Assembly (NCBI GenBank): GCA_030386875.1
Contig: CM059579.1
Location: 14,728,484-14,792,483, forward strand
Direction: 5' to 3'
DNA: 64,000 bases
Source: Morinoia aosen
Taxonomy: Eukaryota; Arthropoda; Malacostraca; Amphipoda; Talitridae
Shown: positions 1-12,018 of the stretch, piece after piece
How positions within the stretch are numbered: the stretch's first letter is position 1
Layout of the letters: every line of letters starts with the position of its first letter
The notes under the pieces: model-generated
The model's database searches: none
What the model saw: the letters and a program-made list of their open reading frames with translations, nothing else
Told to the model about the DNA's origin: nothing
Translations under genes and position numbers: made by a program

Positions 1-198
1 ATTGTTATCCTTTATAAAAACGTAATATAATTGCACGATGACATTTCAACTTATACGCCATAGTCTAATATCAATACAGGTAGTGAAATAATTGAACTGT
101 TATTCATTGATACTGGTACGTATTTGAGCTATTTACCTAGTGGTATACATATGTACCAATGCGTATCCACGTGTTAACAGAATTTTACTAGGCCAAAG

Positions 199-464
199 TC
201 ATGATTCATGACCTGGTAGCATGCATGTGTTCAGCCGAACATCGATGACACGAGTTTTCGCTGATGAGGGCAAACGCAAGACGCGAGCACCGTTCCAATT
301 ATTGGCCCAAATTTGGAACAGAGGCTTTCCATTGTCATAATTATTATTATGACCATGCAAAGCCTTCATCGGGTACAAAAGCTCGTTATCGGGAGCACAA
401 AACAAGGTCCGATCGACGTTATTAACATCAGTGGACGAGATCATATTCCACAGACGAGGTTGCA
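199..464 (-). CDS. Possible terminal exon of an unrecognised minus-strand gene
   Basis: On the minus strand a pyrimidine-rich acceptor (cattcttgtcttctag) is followed by about 87 open codons ending in TGA at 199-201. The exon would enter in phase 1 because the first two bases complete a split codon. It is GC-richer than its flanks and reads as ordinary soluble protein, with two cysteines, a run of asparagines and a segment with several Trp/Asn residues. No motif or family is recognised. No upstream partner exon could be joined: the nearest open patch (about 740-890, minus) has a donor in an incompatible phase. The gene would run in from higher coordinates. It could also be a chance open stretch. 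What is seen is the acceptor and open frame; calling it an exon is inference. Confidence 0.33.
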
Positions 465-1420
465 CTAGAAGACAAGAATGTCATTAATTATTAGTGAAGC
501 TAAGTTAAATGAAAATTGATAAAACCTTAAATCTAGGAGCATGAGGGACACTGCTTTTGATATCTTTCAAGATTCCGAAAAACAACTGTGAGCAACACCC
601 CACGAGCCCCTTCACGATGAACCAAGGGAAAGTAAAACCTTACTTTAACCTGTGAATTAAAAGCATTCTACATCACTTCTATAATTATCAGAAATGTGAT
701 CTCAAATCACCCTGCATACCGAGACCTCTTCAGATATGGATTTGAATTGGAAAGATTTGGCGCCGACGCGGCCGTGACTCAATATAGTTACACGAGTCTC
801 TTTGAATCGACGATTCACGATTCCTAGCATCAGCGCTCTGATAGCTGCTAAGAGCTTTACCTGAAAGCTTTTGAAGCAACTACTCATAAAAAAAATAAAT
901 GCAGGTTGAAGAGCCAATGCAGTGTCTGCTCATACAGTTCAGCTGGAGTGGCAGTGGGAGACGAAGCACCAAGGGTCTTCGGATAGTGTGAACATCAAAG
1001 AATTTACAGTCTGACCATAGAAGTCGAATATTTTATAAATTAAAACTAAAAGAACAGGGAAAATTTTTTATATACTGAAAGTTGTAAGTGACATACTACA
1101 TGACGTTGTATCCTACATATATGTTAAGAGCTCACAAGTTAAAAATACTTTTTGAAGTGAAATAAACGAATATCAAGATATGGAAGCGAGAACGAATAGC
1201 GAGCGCTCAGTTATTAGTTAAATGAACCTCACTGGCACGAGCATCGTTAGGATTACTTTGAGGAACGCACAGAATAATTTAGTTTATCCTAGATGAGTAA
1301 AGCAGTTTCACTAGAAAAGGATAATATCAAGAAACATTCTACACATCTTTTTCGAGGTAGCAACACAATTTTGCATCAACTGTTTGTCCCAAGCATCTAT
1401 CTATCATGAATATTGATAAA
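465..1420. other. Gene-poor stretch, nothing supported
   Basis: AT-rich DNA. A 71-codon minus-strand open frame (702-917) has a GC-richer part around 740-860, but it has no family match and no phase-compatible splice partner. No repeats or RNA genes are seen. Confidence 0.5.
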
Positions 1421-1790
1421 TAGCTATTTTTAGCCTCTCTTAACATGGCCAAGAGGTTCAAAGAGAAAAAGGATGAAGGCGCCATTTAGTATAAAATTAA
1501 AGGAACGCGGAATCTATGCACAAGGTATGTTCCCGTACATGATCCCGTGCGCATAGAAACAGTAAGTTAATAAGGAAGGGTATAGGAAAGAAGATATAAG
1601 TTGAAGAAGAAAGTCAGAGGTGCTGAGAAACAGGACATCATGGAACTGAAAAAAGATGGTCCTCAACAAATCAAACGATCATTTTATTTCAACAAAAAGA
1701 AGGCTTACCTAACTTTCAGCTCGGGACCTCACATTTTCACGTTGAAAGTGCTAATTCCCGTAGATTCAAAATTGTATCCCCCAGAGAGGG
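1421..1790 (-). mobile_element. SINE-like repeat, copy 1 (diverged)
   Basis: This is the first of seven related copies (see the copy at 7670-8034 for family structure). Recognisable blocks in order are tagcctctcttaac, ccatttagtat, ggaatctatgcacaagg, gcatagaaacagtaag, ggtgctgagaaacagga and ctaattcccgtagat. No clear target-site duplication is visible and the tail end is degraded, so this is an old copy. Confidence 0.7.
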
Positions 1791-4700
1791 TGATCATAAA
1801 TACAAGCGTTGCCAGCACGAGATAAAGAATAGCGTATTTGCGTCAAACAAGGTTGTACTATGTAAATAACGTAAAAATACTGGAGCCACCAAGTTCGAAT
1901 TAATATCTAGGTCACAGAGAGGACTAAAATCAGCTATAATGTAGAGTAAGCGCTCAATCGGTTCTGACATGCTGAAAACGCCTCTGCCGTTATTTTTGCT
2001 TCATTTTTAATGAATTTACGATGTCAATGAAAAGTACTTGCACACAATATTGGGAGATTCTTCAAAGTCTGTATGTACAAAATTGAAAAGAGTAAACCCT
2101 GGAAATCAATCGTGTGGATACAAAATAAAAAGTAAATTAATGATATGCTGCTTCAAAACATGCACTCGTAATTTAGAATGAATAGAATAATTTGAAATTA
2201 CAAGTAAAGTCTTGCAAATGGAAGTAAGCTTATGAATTATCTGAAGGCCTCAAAACTATTAAATGTGAGAAATTTCATTGCTCATTGCGATGAAAATTCA
2301 AACGAGTAAATACTAAAAACAACTAACAGAACAAGAATTAGGAAGGTTATTCATGATAATTCCTTTAATTTACCAGATACAGATTAAAATACATTTAGAG
2401 TTTAGTAGTTTCAACCCATGACTAGGTATATTGAGCCATTGGTACATAATAATCCTTGTAGCTGATGCACCGTATCCTGGAAATCGTAAAAGTGCGGTAT
2501 AACGAGAAAATTTTAAGCATTCAAAAACTTTATTTAAAATGATCGAAAGCGCTCGTACATTATGCGTTGAGGAGTAAAGATCATTCAAAGTGAGGAGGAA
2601 TTCTAAAATACAGTCGTGTTATACGTGAATTAGGGATCATCAGGACGAACGAGAAGTTGTCGTGGAAACTACGTGAATCAAGAGTTACTAAAAATAGATA
2701 CTCGCAAAATTTAAAAATTATTTCGTTTGTATGTCGCAAAATTTTTTTTTGTGTATTGGACGACAGATTTCGCCCAATACACAAAATCTCCCTGAAGGAA
2801 ACTATACCAATATTAAAGCAGAAACAGATGTTCGACTCACGAGAGAATTTATCCGGTATTTTGTTTGATGCCGGTAGCTAATTTTTTACCAGCAGCTATT
2901 TTTCAACGGTAGCTTGTTTTTTTAGCCAATATTTTTGGCCTTTAACCAAGCATGTTGTAATTCGTCCCCGTATTCCAACGTATCGTCTTCTTTTTCGCTT
3001 AAATATGAACATCTGTTTATGCAGTTTTATTAGGAAAGATACCACTACCGAATATTCAAGTTAAGAGAGCAAATCGATTCCAAAATTTGAGTTTAAAGAA
3101 AGAAATTTAATGGATTTTGGACATCAAAAATATTGTAGTTAGAATTAACAACCGATACCGATATTGGTTCTACAGGCGATGCTGGTACGTCGATTTCGTT
3201 ATAAAGACAACACTGATTTTCTTGTCAAAATTGAAAGCAGTCATTTATTCTCTATCTAAATTATTTACAAGATTGAAATAAAACGAGAAGTAAAAATGAT
3301 AGCAGAAATTAAAAAATCAAATACTGATGACTAAAAATAAAAAATCACAAAAGTATAAATTAAATTCATTATTTGTTTCCTAATAACATTTGATTCAGGG
3401 TAAATAAAACAACCAGTAAATACAGGGCTTAGCTTCACGTGGTGTACAGTAATACAGATGAATCTATGAATTATCTGAATTTCAGAAAGTTAAGGGCTGA
3501 AAGTTTTTTAGGGTATTGCCATATGAATCAACCAAGTGTAGAAAAATAACTGTTTGAACATGAAAAAAACGGTTCTAGATTATTCTCCAGCTTGTAAATG
3601 CCAAAATGACAGCAGATAGGGGCGAAATGTAAATCTGATTACTCACACAATGATAAACTTAAACTCTCAGTAACATTTGAAGCATACCGGTGATTTCATT
3701 CATCGGTCTCTGAGATGCCGGAGCAAGGCTTGACTAAAAAGCAATTCTGAAAAAAAAAGACAAAACAAATTTTCTGTAAGCGCATGCTTCTACTTCAGCG
3801 AACAGATTACCGATTATTCTTGGGTCACTTCTTTGAAGAACATAAAATTACGAGACTCACTGCGTGACCAAACTCACGTTCAACTGCCGATAGAGCATGC
3901 ACTTACGAGGGTGCTCGATCTGAACGTTAAATGGTTGTTCGGCACGTAATGCTTTATGCGCGTTCACCACAGCGTTAACTCGCGCTCTTCTCAGAGCGTT
4001 CGTATTTACTTTCAACACACCGTTTTTTACCCACTCTCAATACAGTGTTAATAAATACTCTTTACCTAGTGTTCATAGAAGACAGTCCTAATACGATCAA
4101 GAGCATTATAACAACATAAATTCACGTTGAAAATTATTCCATAAATCCGTCTACTCTCACGATTAAGCGAGTGGCTCCTAAGAACTCCCAGTATTCACTT
4201 AGTGAGCTGAAACCAACGGTTCATTAAGGCATGAAGTAAAGGAAGAAATATGCTGCATTGGGAGTTTTGCCGTCTTGACCTGGACGAGGCCACACTCATT
4301 CAGAGAGCACTTACCCTCTTGGTAATGATGGCTTACCGGCTCACTACCTTCATTACAATAGCTTGGTACAGTACGAAACAATCACATCCAATGCTATCAA
4401 TGAGTAGTCAGGGATTTTTGAGTCATAACTTGACCCTGCCCTAATAATTTGAATACCAGCAGAGCATAGAGACTAGCCGTAGCATGGAGTTCAAAGAAAT
4501 AATGATTGCGAAGCGTTCTGATCGAGGTAGTTTGCTGTAATAGAGACTATTGTACAATAACCTGTCTCTCTACCGATTTTTGTTCGCATGTACGTTGACT
4601 AGCAAATGTAATTAAATCGACCTGTCACTCAATCAGCAAAGACACAGATGTGGCCATAAAAACGAAGGCTCTCAAAAATGGGTGAACTTTTTTCACATGG

Positions 4701-5915
4701 CTCGTCTATGGATTTAGTGATTGAAGGGAATTTCTTACACGTAAAAAGGTTAATAATGATTCATTTCATTTTCCCTATAAACAAGTTTGTTTACACAGTC
4801 CTATTCATGAGTTACGCCTGCGAAATCTTCAACTCATTATGAGCTAGTGTGATGAGTCTAAACCAGGCTACTTATAAGAATTGAATATTTTCCAAAAAGA
4901 AAGAATTGATAGTCAATAATTTGAACGAAGCATCCTTAATGGCGAGCGCCACTTTCATAACAAAGCTCACAAAACCCTAAAAATTGAAATGATAAACGTG
5001 AATGATTTTTAGACCATCTACACTCGAGAACACAAAATGAGAGGACATTTCATAATAATTGAACTTACATATTTACTGATTAAGATGCTTATATTTTTTA
5101 GTATTTCCTTGAAGTCCTTCAATGCAGTACCTCTATTTTTCAACTACGGAGTTCAAACGTGTAGGACGCTTTGCGATTTCACTTTATACACCATACTGAT
5201 TCATTTGACGACTTTAATAACGCAACAGTGAGCTCAAGGGATGAATAACGAGGTCTTCCCATGGGTTATTCGATCAATCATAATAAGGCATCGTCGCAAT
5301 GAAATAGTTCCTCACAAATGATTGTGTTGGCTTTCTCATGAAAAGGATTCGAAACGTTCAAACACTTTGTGGTTCCAAACTCTAACAGTTCTCGGGCCGG
5401 TCCATGCAGGCTCTACTTGTAAATCGTTTTAATGAACAATACACACCCTTCGTCCAAAAAAAAACACTCTTCGAGCCCAGATCTACAACCGACGTAACTA
5501 TCACCATCTACACGCCCTCTGTCACGCCGCGTCCCTCATTACTAGATCACGAGTGTCCGCCATTACTATTATTTTCCCTCATTACTTACAAGACGCTCAA
5601 ACGTTTCCCTACTTCTCACAGGCGTCATGTAACGATTTCAAATTATCATGCAAAAATTCTCATCAGTTTTCCCGCATTATATCCATTTCACCTACATTTT
5701 TTCAAGAATACTCCTCTTGAGGTTTCAACATACGATCTGCGTTTTCAAAACATTAACATTGAAAATTTATGAATTCTCAGTGAGATTTACAGCGCTAAAT
5801 TCGTAGCGTCGGTAAAATTTATGAGGAAAACTCAACCGAGACAAACTATACTGTTGAAGTGCCGCGAAAAATTCTCAAAATCCCGAAAGAGCTAAGAAAC
5901 CTTAAGTTCCACGCG
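1791..5915. other. Gene-poor AT-rich region upstream of the lectin gene
   Basis: About 4.1 kb without a supportable gene. Open frames at 2657-2881, 4250-4444 and 5404-5772 lack recognisable domains, signal peptides or splice context. The lectin promoter should lie in the last few hundred bases. An Inr-like TCAGTG occurs near 5776, but no convincing TATA box precedes it, so no promoter is called. Confidence 0.5.
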
Positions 5916-6246
5916 ATGACTTCGAGGGCTTCGCTGCCACTTGCGCTGGCGTTAGCGCTTCAGGCTGTCCAGGTGGGGTACGGGAAGGAACTCTGGATGT
6001 CAGCGCTGGTGGATGAAGGCCAGATGGAGAGAGGAGGAGGCAAAATGGAGGCCCTGCCAATTCCCTCATCAATGCTCTGCATCGCAGCAGCCATGAGTAT
6101 CAAATGGAGCGCAGCTGTTTGCTTCACAAAGGAGCGGATAGGGCGCCAGTGCAGGATTTATAACGGCGGGGCGGTCCACAGCGCAAAGGGGAAGAAAAGT
6201 GGCTCTGCCGGTACCACGCCTTGTAAGATACGACAGTCGTACGGCA
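5916..6246 (+). CDS. Secreted C-type lectin-like protein, exon 1 (signal peptide and Cys-rich N-terminus)
   Basis: ATG at 5916 is the first Met of the frame; the frame is open upstream only to a GTG at 5859. Residues 1-22 form a classical signal peptide: a short polar start, a hydrophobic Leu/Ala core (LPLALALALQ), and a small-residue cleavage region ending near VGYG. The secreted part has a Cys pattern C-x13-C-x9-C around residues 56-80, then an Arg/Gly/Ser-rich tail with one more Cys. That spacing recalls the short PAN/apple-like segments preceding lectin domains in some invertebrate proteins, but a canonical Cys is missing and I hold this loosely. The exon ends in a near-perfect donor (GGCA|GTAAGTG) in phase 1. 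It joins exon 2, where A|CC completes a Thr codon. GC content is clearly above the flanking introns. Confidence 0.75.
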
Positions 6247-6840
6247 GTAAGTGATATTTCAGAGTAAAGGAACAATTCAAGAAGTATCGATTGTTTCGAG
6301 TACGATAGTTCGAATCGATTTATCGGTAATACATGCACAATTGCACAATTTTTTGCTGCAAAGTTGCGAAAAAAGCACGGTGAAAATGTAAATTTAACAC
6401 ATTCCCTGCGTATTGGGCCATATGTGTACCACCTGGTAAATTGCTCATTCAAGTATGGTTACAAATGAATGAAAGTTTAACTGTTTAGAGACCTCTTCAA
6501 GAAATAACTGTTAGCATACCACGTGAAATACATCCTGTAATTGTATTCGTGATTTTTTTAGTGAAAATAAAAATGTATTCGAGCATTCAAGTCGATTTCG
6601 TTATTGTGCTAATAACAATCTAATCAAACCAACCGCTTGCAAGCGCGACAACTCAGTGAACGTGTTAAAAAAGAATGTTTCGTGCATTCTCATTCTCACA
6701 CTATCAACTAAACCTCTTTGTACCCTCGCATCTAATGCACCGAAACATAACGTGCCACTTATGAAGAGCAACCTATCAGTCAGATATTTTCAGCACACCA
6801 AGTGGACTTTAATGAAACTAATCAATGCCCTGCATTTCAG

Positions 6841-6942
6841 CCTGTAAGAAGTCGGACAAATCAAAGGCCGAATTGGATGAGGTCTTTGACGACGGGAAAG
6901 GTGCCTTGAAGAAGTGCACCGTCGACGGACCTGTTTTTGAAG
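6841..6942 (+). CDS. C-type lectin-like protein, exon 2 (34-residue Cys-bounded module)
   Basis: A strong acceptor (ccctgcatttcag) at 6840 and a donor (GAAG|GTACGA) at 6942 bound a 102-bp exon, phase 1 in and phase 1 out. It can therefore be included or skipped without changing frame. It encodes a highly charged module starting Cys-Lys-Lys-Ser-Asp, with a LDEVFDD block and a second Cys 24 residues after the first. The same length, phases, Cys spacing and opening motif recur in exon 3 (11050-11151), showing an exon duplication. The module probably forms one disulfide or a linker between the N-terminal segment and the CTLD; no named domain is recognised. Confidence 0.75.
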
Positions 6943-7126
6943 GTACGAAATGATTTCGAAGCGTGGCTTCAAGTAGCTTGAAAAACTCGAGTGTCTGTCG
7001 TCCCTTGCATACGAAGTATTACAGTCACAAAAATGTTTTTTTTTTTTGTGGGGGTATGTGCAAAACTTAATTGATTCTTCAATTATTACAGTCGCCTGCT
7101 CATTGAACTTCATCAGATTGTATCAG

Positions 7127-7473
7127 ATATGTTAGTTTAAGCCTAGTTTGCTACATAAATGTGCTCCAAAAAGAGGACGGAGGAAGGCACTAATTAGTAC
7201 AGAGTTTGGGCACAAGGAGTCTATGCAAAAGTCGTATTTCAACACAAGATCCCCTGCGCATAGAAACAGTAAGCTGAAGAAAAAGTTGGCAGAACATGAT
7301 AAAACTTGAAGAAAATAGTAGGTGCTGAAAAACAGAACAGTGAAGCGAAAAAAATAGCTCATAACAAACAAAAAAACTTTTCCATTTTAACAATGGGAAG
7401 ACTTTCCTAAATCTAACCTTGGGACTTCACGTTTTTCCCCCAAGGAGTGTTAATTCCTCCAGATGCAATAGTT
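7127..7473 (-). mobile_element. SINE-like repeat, copy 2 (diverged)
   Basis: Lies in lectin intron 2, 185 bp after exon 2. It aligns by eye with the family along its whole length (gttagtttaagcct at the tail side, gcatagaaacagtaag in the middle, gcaatagtta at the head), but the head end lacks the ccctgagggg terminus. No target duplication was found. Confidence 0.7.
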
Positions 7474-7669
7474 ATGAAGTGCTATAGAGGAATTGCTTTC
7501 CATAACTCGCAAAAAGGTTTTGAATTCAGAAGACCCGTAGTTGCTCCTACTTTATCAGTGGTTGAATTAGATGCAAAAGTTATCATGGGTACAGGTTACA
7601 ACGTAAGTAAATGAGACTACGAGTATGAAATGACGTAGGCAAGGGCAAAATATATTTAGCCGTAGAGTA

Positions 7670-8034
7670 GATTAGATTAGATTATAAGTTAGTTTAAGCC
7701 TCCCTAACCGCTACAAAAATAGAGCGTATCGAAGAGAGGAAAGAGGAAGGCACCATTTAGTATGGAGATAAGAAAATGAGGAATCTATGCTGAAGGGGCA
7801 TAGAAACAGTAAGATGAGAAAGAAGTTCATGAAATAAGATAAAAGTTGAAGAAGGAAGTGAGAGGTGCTGAAAAACAGGACAGCAGTGAACCGAAAAAAG
7901 GTGGTCCTTAACATAAAAAAAAAACTTTTGTTTCAACAAAAAGAAGGCCTACATTACTCTCAGCTCGGGCCCTCACATTTTTCCCCTGGGAGCGCTAATT
8001 CCCATAGATACAATAGTTGTATCCCCCTGAGGGG
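7670..8034 (-). mobile_element. SINE-like repeat, copy 3, with target-site duplication
   Basis: A 365-bp near full-length copy. It is bounded by the 12-bp direct repeat agccgtagagta (7658-7669 and 8035-8046). In window orientation it begins gattagattagattata and ends atccccctgagggg. Read on the minus strand it starts CCCCTCAGGGGGATAC and ends in a TAATC-type simple repeat, which fits a retroposon 3' tail, and the variable-length target duplication fits target-primed reverse transcription. A hairpin (GATACAA, 3-nt loop, TTGTATC) lies near its 5' end. No RNA polymerase III A/B boxes are evident, so it may be a SINE of unknown head or the 3' end of a LINE. Confidence 0.85.
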
Positions 8035-8984
8035 AGCCGTAGAGTATGAGGAATGATTACCAGTTGCGACAACAGTGCGAAAAGAAACGTTATTTCCAGG
8101 ATAATGCATAAGAAAGAAAACCAAGAAATCATCTGGAGATAGCGGTAAATGAGAAGAGGCTTGGGAAGCGTCTGAACTGGATAGCTGCAGAGTAAATTCT
8201 TCGAGGGCGGAGCTCGGCAAGGTCACTTGGTCACAATGGCGTGTAAAAGTGGTTTTATGGGAGAAAAGACGAATGCTAAATTTCTTGGAGCAAAAATTGA
8301 AAACTTGCAGAATACTGTGCCTGTAAGTATAATTCTTGAAGTTGTTCTGACGGTACAACACTAACAGCTTCAACCAAAAATTGTAATCAACGCTTACATG
8401 TCTAATGTAGCAGTGTTAAACACAAATTTGCTTTATGACAAAAAAGTTGATATACAAATAAGTTTGATTCAGAACATAAGATCTTTTAGAGACTCAAGAT
8501 TACTTATCGCTGTGAATAAAATAGTAAGAAAAATGGCGAGTCAAATAGCAATTTGAATTAAGGGTTTACTGCTCTTTTGACTCCATTCAGGCAAATTCAA
8601 CAGTTAAAATTGTTAGCTTCATGAACGTTGGCTTTACATGGACTCAACACGTTCAACATTGAGCTATATGTTTACGAATAGGTATATTGCTCGTTCACGT
8701 ACCGCCACAAAAAAAAATGAAATTTCAAGTTTCGTGACATTTTCAAAAAGTAGTTATCATACAAGATGAAATGTTATCGTGCTATTATATTTTTCGTATT
8801 TCTTTAGGATACAAATAAATTCGAGCAAAAGTCACTTTCCTTATTGTGCCACTTACAGCCTAACCAAACCAACCGTTAACAACCGCGGAAACGCAGTGAA
8901 TTGTAAAATAAGTAGCATCGCACTCGAAAAAAGCAGCGTTATAGTTCCGCGCCCTCAAACAAGGGCAAAAACTAAGCAGAACCG

Positions 8985-8985
<1 letters not shown>

Positions 8986-9025
<40 letters not shown>

Positions 9026-9369
9026 AGATAGTTTTAGCCTCCCTTAATTGCACGACAAAGATGTTCTAAGAGAGGAAGGAGGAATGCACCATTTAGTATG
9101 GAGTTGAGGGAACGCGGAATCTATGCACAAGGTGTACAGAAACAGGAAGCTAAGAAAGAAGTTCGTGAAACAAGAAAAAGTTGAAGAAGAAAGTAGTAGG
9201 TGCTGAAAAACAGGACAGCAGTGAACTGAAAAAAGATGGTCCGTAACAAAACAAAATCCTATTCTATTTCAACAAAACGAAGCCTACCTAACCTTTAGCT
9301 CAGGCCTTCACATAGTCCCCCTGGGAGCGCTAATTCCCATAGATACAATACCTGTATCCCCCTTAGGGG
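8986..9369 (-). mobile_element. SINE-like repeat, copy 4, with (ATT)n tail and target-site duplication
   Basis: The direct repeat taagcagaaccga (13 bp) occurs at 8973-8985 and 9370-9382, immediately flanking the copy. The low-coordinate end is an uninterrupted ATT microsatellite of roughly 35 bp that merges into tataagatagttttagcc. The other end is cccccttagggg. The tail differs in sequence from copy 3 (ATT rather than GATTA), as expected of simple-repeat tails regenerated during insertion. Confidence 0.85.
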
Positions 9370-9382
9370 TAAGCAGAACCGA

Positions 9383-11049
9383 ATTCGATAAATGAATACC
9401 TCTACAATGGCAACACGGCACAACAATGGCCAATCTTACGAAAAACATTTAGTCACCCATGAGAAAAATCATCAAGGTTTGGCGACGAATGATAGCACTG
9501 AGTGACTCCTCGGTGAGGCACAGAAATACAGTGCACCCGGAAAAAGCAGCAAGATAAAGCAGAGATTTTCCAATGGGTTCCTACTTTCGGTGGATTCACG
9601 CCATATTTAAGAAATCGACACTTTACGAAACTCATGGATTATATAGGCGAGTGAAAGTGAATAAATCAATGCAAACTAAAGCGAAGTGAAATTCAATAAA
9701 TGCAGCACAACCAAAAGACATTTAAACGTAAAAGGAGTATTAACACTTACGTATAAAATTCGCCATTAAGAGTATGTAGAGGTCTCAATAGGGGTGCGAG
9801 CACGCTGATAAAGCGTAGCCTCAACATCGCACTCATCTCAGAGATTGTCTTCGTTCTCAGTCGTCAGTTACCGCACGACTGAGCTCGAAGTAAGAGCCAA
9901 CTGGAGCATAAATTGATACATGACTACAGCATGAGACACCTTAAAAGCTGATATGAGGCACGACTAGAGCATGAAGCGACGAGCAGCGGGAGTTGTAATA
10001 TTCTAAATTAGATTATCGCTACCTTCGCCATTCTTCATATTAGACTCCCTGCGTCTATCTCAGCCAGCAACAACCCACGGAGGAGAGCGAGATAATGCAA
10101 CGCTCATAGTTTAACCCTGTGCTTCCTGTCGGGAGCTCCAGTTCCCAGCTGGCTAGTGCTTCCAGCTTAGGTAAATTGACAAAATTTCAGGGCGATTCAA
10201 CTAGTAGGGAAATAGTTTAAACTAAATGAAAAAATTCGGGCAATTAATAGTATTCCTGCAACTAGATTTTTAGACTTTCCAGAAGTTTGACGAGTGCAAT
10301 TTGCTATTGATATCCACTCATAGTAAGCTTCATGGTCGATTACATTCATTTAATAACTTTTTTTATTTAACTTGAGCAAGTTTTTCACACGTACATGTAT
10401 TTACAGATAAAATGAAGCAAAAACTAAATTGTTTTTTTTCTCAGATTTGTCGACCATTTTTTTTGGCGTCGAAGAATACATTTTAAGAGTATAATTTTTC
10501 AATTTAAAAAGGACATAAGCACCTGCTTATACAGAAAAAACGTGCTAGGGTAATTTTGCTGATATTTCAGGGTAATGACTGCAATTATCTTAGAAAACGT
10601 TTCCCTCAACTATTTGAGTGTTGGGAAGCAAAGGGTAACACGTTGACTGTATTGGGGCGTACGTGTACCACTCGGTAAATTGATCATCTACATCCCAGCA
10701 GAAATGAATACCATTTCAATTATTTCCCTCCCCTTTTCAAAATTTATGTGAGCATACGAGGTAAAATATTATCGTGCAATTATATTTTTCACACTTCTTA
10801 GAACAGATACGAATGTAATTATACTCACAGCCTAACCGCACAAACGTTGTCAAGTTAACAAAGAAAAAAGCGCGTCCATATGAAGGGTACTCAAGAGAGA
10901 AAGAGGAAGCGTACCATAGCCATTATACGGTAGCAGAAAAATGAAATAATGGTATTCTCAAACTTAAAGGCGCATTATATTGTTAATTATAAACATATTC
11001 GTTCGCAATGTAGCAATAAATGAGTTAACGATTGCTCTACGCACGGCAG
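9383..11049. other. Lectin intron 2, remainder; nothing else supported
   Basis: AT-rich intronic sequence. The stretch 9780-10130 is less AT-rich and has short repeated words (gagcatga, cacgactg), but no open frame or element is recognisable. Confidence 0.5.
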
Positions 11050-11151
11050 GATGCGCCAAATCAGACGGGTCGATAGCGAAGTTGGATGAAATTCTGGTTG
11101 TGGACAGCGAAAACTTCCAAAAGTGCTCTGACGATGGACTTGTTGCCACAG
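11050..11151 (+). CDS. C-type lectin-like protein, exon 3 (duplicate of exon 2 module)
   Basis: A 102-bp exon between acceptor gctctacgcacggcag and donor CACAG|GTGAGAA, phase 1 to phase 1. It encodes a 34-residue module beginning Cys-Ala-Lys-Ser-Asp, then AKLDEILVVD, and a second Cys 24 residues after the first. Exon 2 has the same design, and the shared pattern is C-x-K-S-D-x-S-x-A-x-L-D-E. The acceptor's pyrimidine tract is weak, which may favour optional inclusion. The donor is immediately followed by the 20-bp GC-rich array. The frame stays open into the array, so intron retention would append a Gly/Arg/Trp-rich tail rather than stop at once. Confidence 0.7.
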
Positions 11152-11157
11152 GTGAGA

Positions 11158-11900
11158 ACTGGGGCGGGCGCGTGGGGACTGGGGCGGGCGCGTGGGGACT
11201 GGGGCGGGCGCGTGGGGACTGGGGCGGGCGCGTGGGGACTGGGGCGGGCGCGTGGGGACTGGGGCGGGCGCGTGGGGACTGGGGCGGGCGCGTGGGGACT
11301 GGGGCGGGCGCGTGGGGACTGGGGCGGGCTCGTGGGGACTGGGGCGGGCTCGTGGGGACTGGGGCGGGCGCGTGGGGACTGGGGCGGGCGCGTGGGGACT
11401 GGGGCGGGCGCGTGGGGATTGGGGCGGGCGCGTGGGGACTGGGGCGGGTGCGTGAGGACTGGGGCGAGGGCGTGGGGACTGGGGCGAGGGCGTGGGGACT
11501 GGGGCGAGGGCGTGGGGACTGGGGCGAGGGCGTGGGGACTGGGGCGAGGGCGTGGGGACTGGGGCGGGCGCGTGGGGACTGGGGCGGGCGCGTGGGGACT
11601 GGGGCGGGCGCGTGGGGACTGGGGCGGGCGCGTGGGGACTGGGGCGGGCGCGTGGGGACTGGGGCGGGCGCGTGGGGACTGGGGCGGGCGCGTGGGGACT
11701 GGGGCGGGCGCGTGGGGACTGGGGCGGGCGCGTGGGGACTGGGGCGGGCGCGTGGGGACTGGGGCGGGCGCGTGGGGATTGGGGCGGGTGCGTGGGGATT
11801 GGGGCGGGTGGGTGGGGACTGGAGCGGGTGCGTGAGGACTGGGGCGAGGGCGTGAGGACTGGGGCGAGGGCGTGAGGACTGGGGCGAGGGCGTGGGGACT
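11158..11900 (+). repeat. 20-bp GC-rich minisatellite (about 37 units) at the exon 3 donor
   Basis: The unit is close to ggggcgggcgcgtggggact. Variants include cgagggcgtggggact and units carrying gtgaggact. The array starts 7 bp inside the intron, directly continuing the donor sequence gtgagaactggggcg, and ends before acagtagatctcg. At 20 bp the unit is not a multiple of three, so all three plus frames read through it (Gly-Arg-Trp-rich), and the minus frame reads as Pro-Arg-His. These frames are by-products of the repeat. Four or more runs of 3-4 G per unit pair give strong G-quadruplex potential on the plus strand. Confidence 0.95.
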
Positions 11901-12018
11901 TACAGTAGATCTCGACAATAACGATTTCGTTCCAAGATCAAAAAGCTCCAGCGAGCGACTCAGTACTGGTCGTATTGTAGTCTTTCGTATCGCCTGAAGC
12001 ATGCAGATATGACTCACT

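Noticed and set aside
702..917. Minus-strand upstream exon partner for 199-464
   Set aside because: Its only reasonable donor is phase 0, while the 199-464 acceptor needs phase 1; the phase-1 frame hits a stop.
5404..5772. 122-codon plus frame upstream of the lectin gene
   Set aside because: AT-rich codon mix, no domain or signal peptide; a chance frame is more likely.
7960..8373. 137-codon minus frame
   Set aside because: Its C-terminal part is SINE-like repeat copy 3 and the rest has no recognisable domain.
10980..12017. 249-318 codon frames over the 20-bp array on both strands
   Set aside because: By-products of the repeat; only the first part of one frame (11050-11151) belongs to a supported exon.
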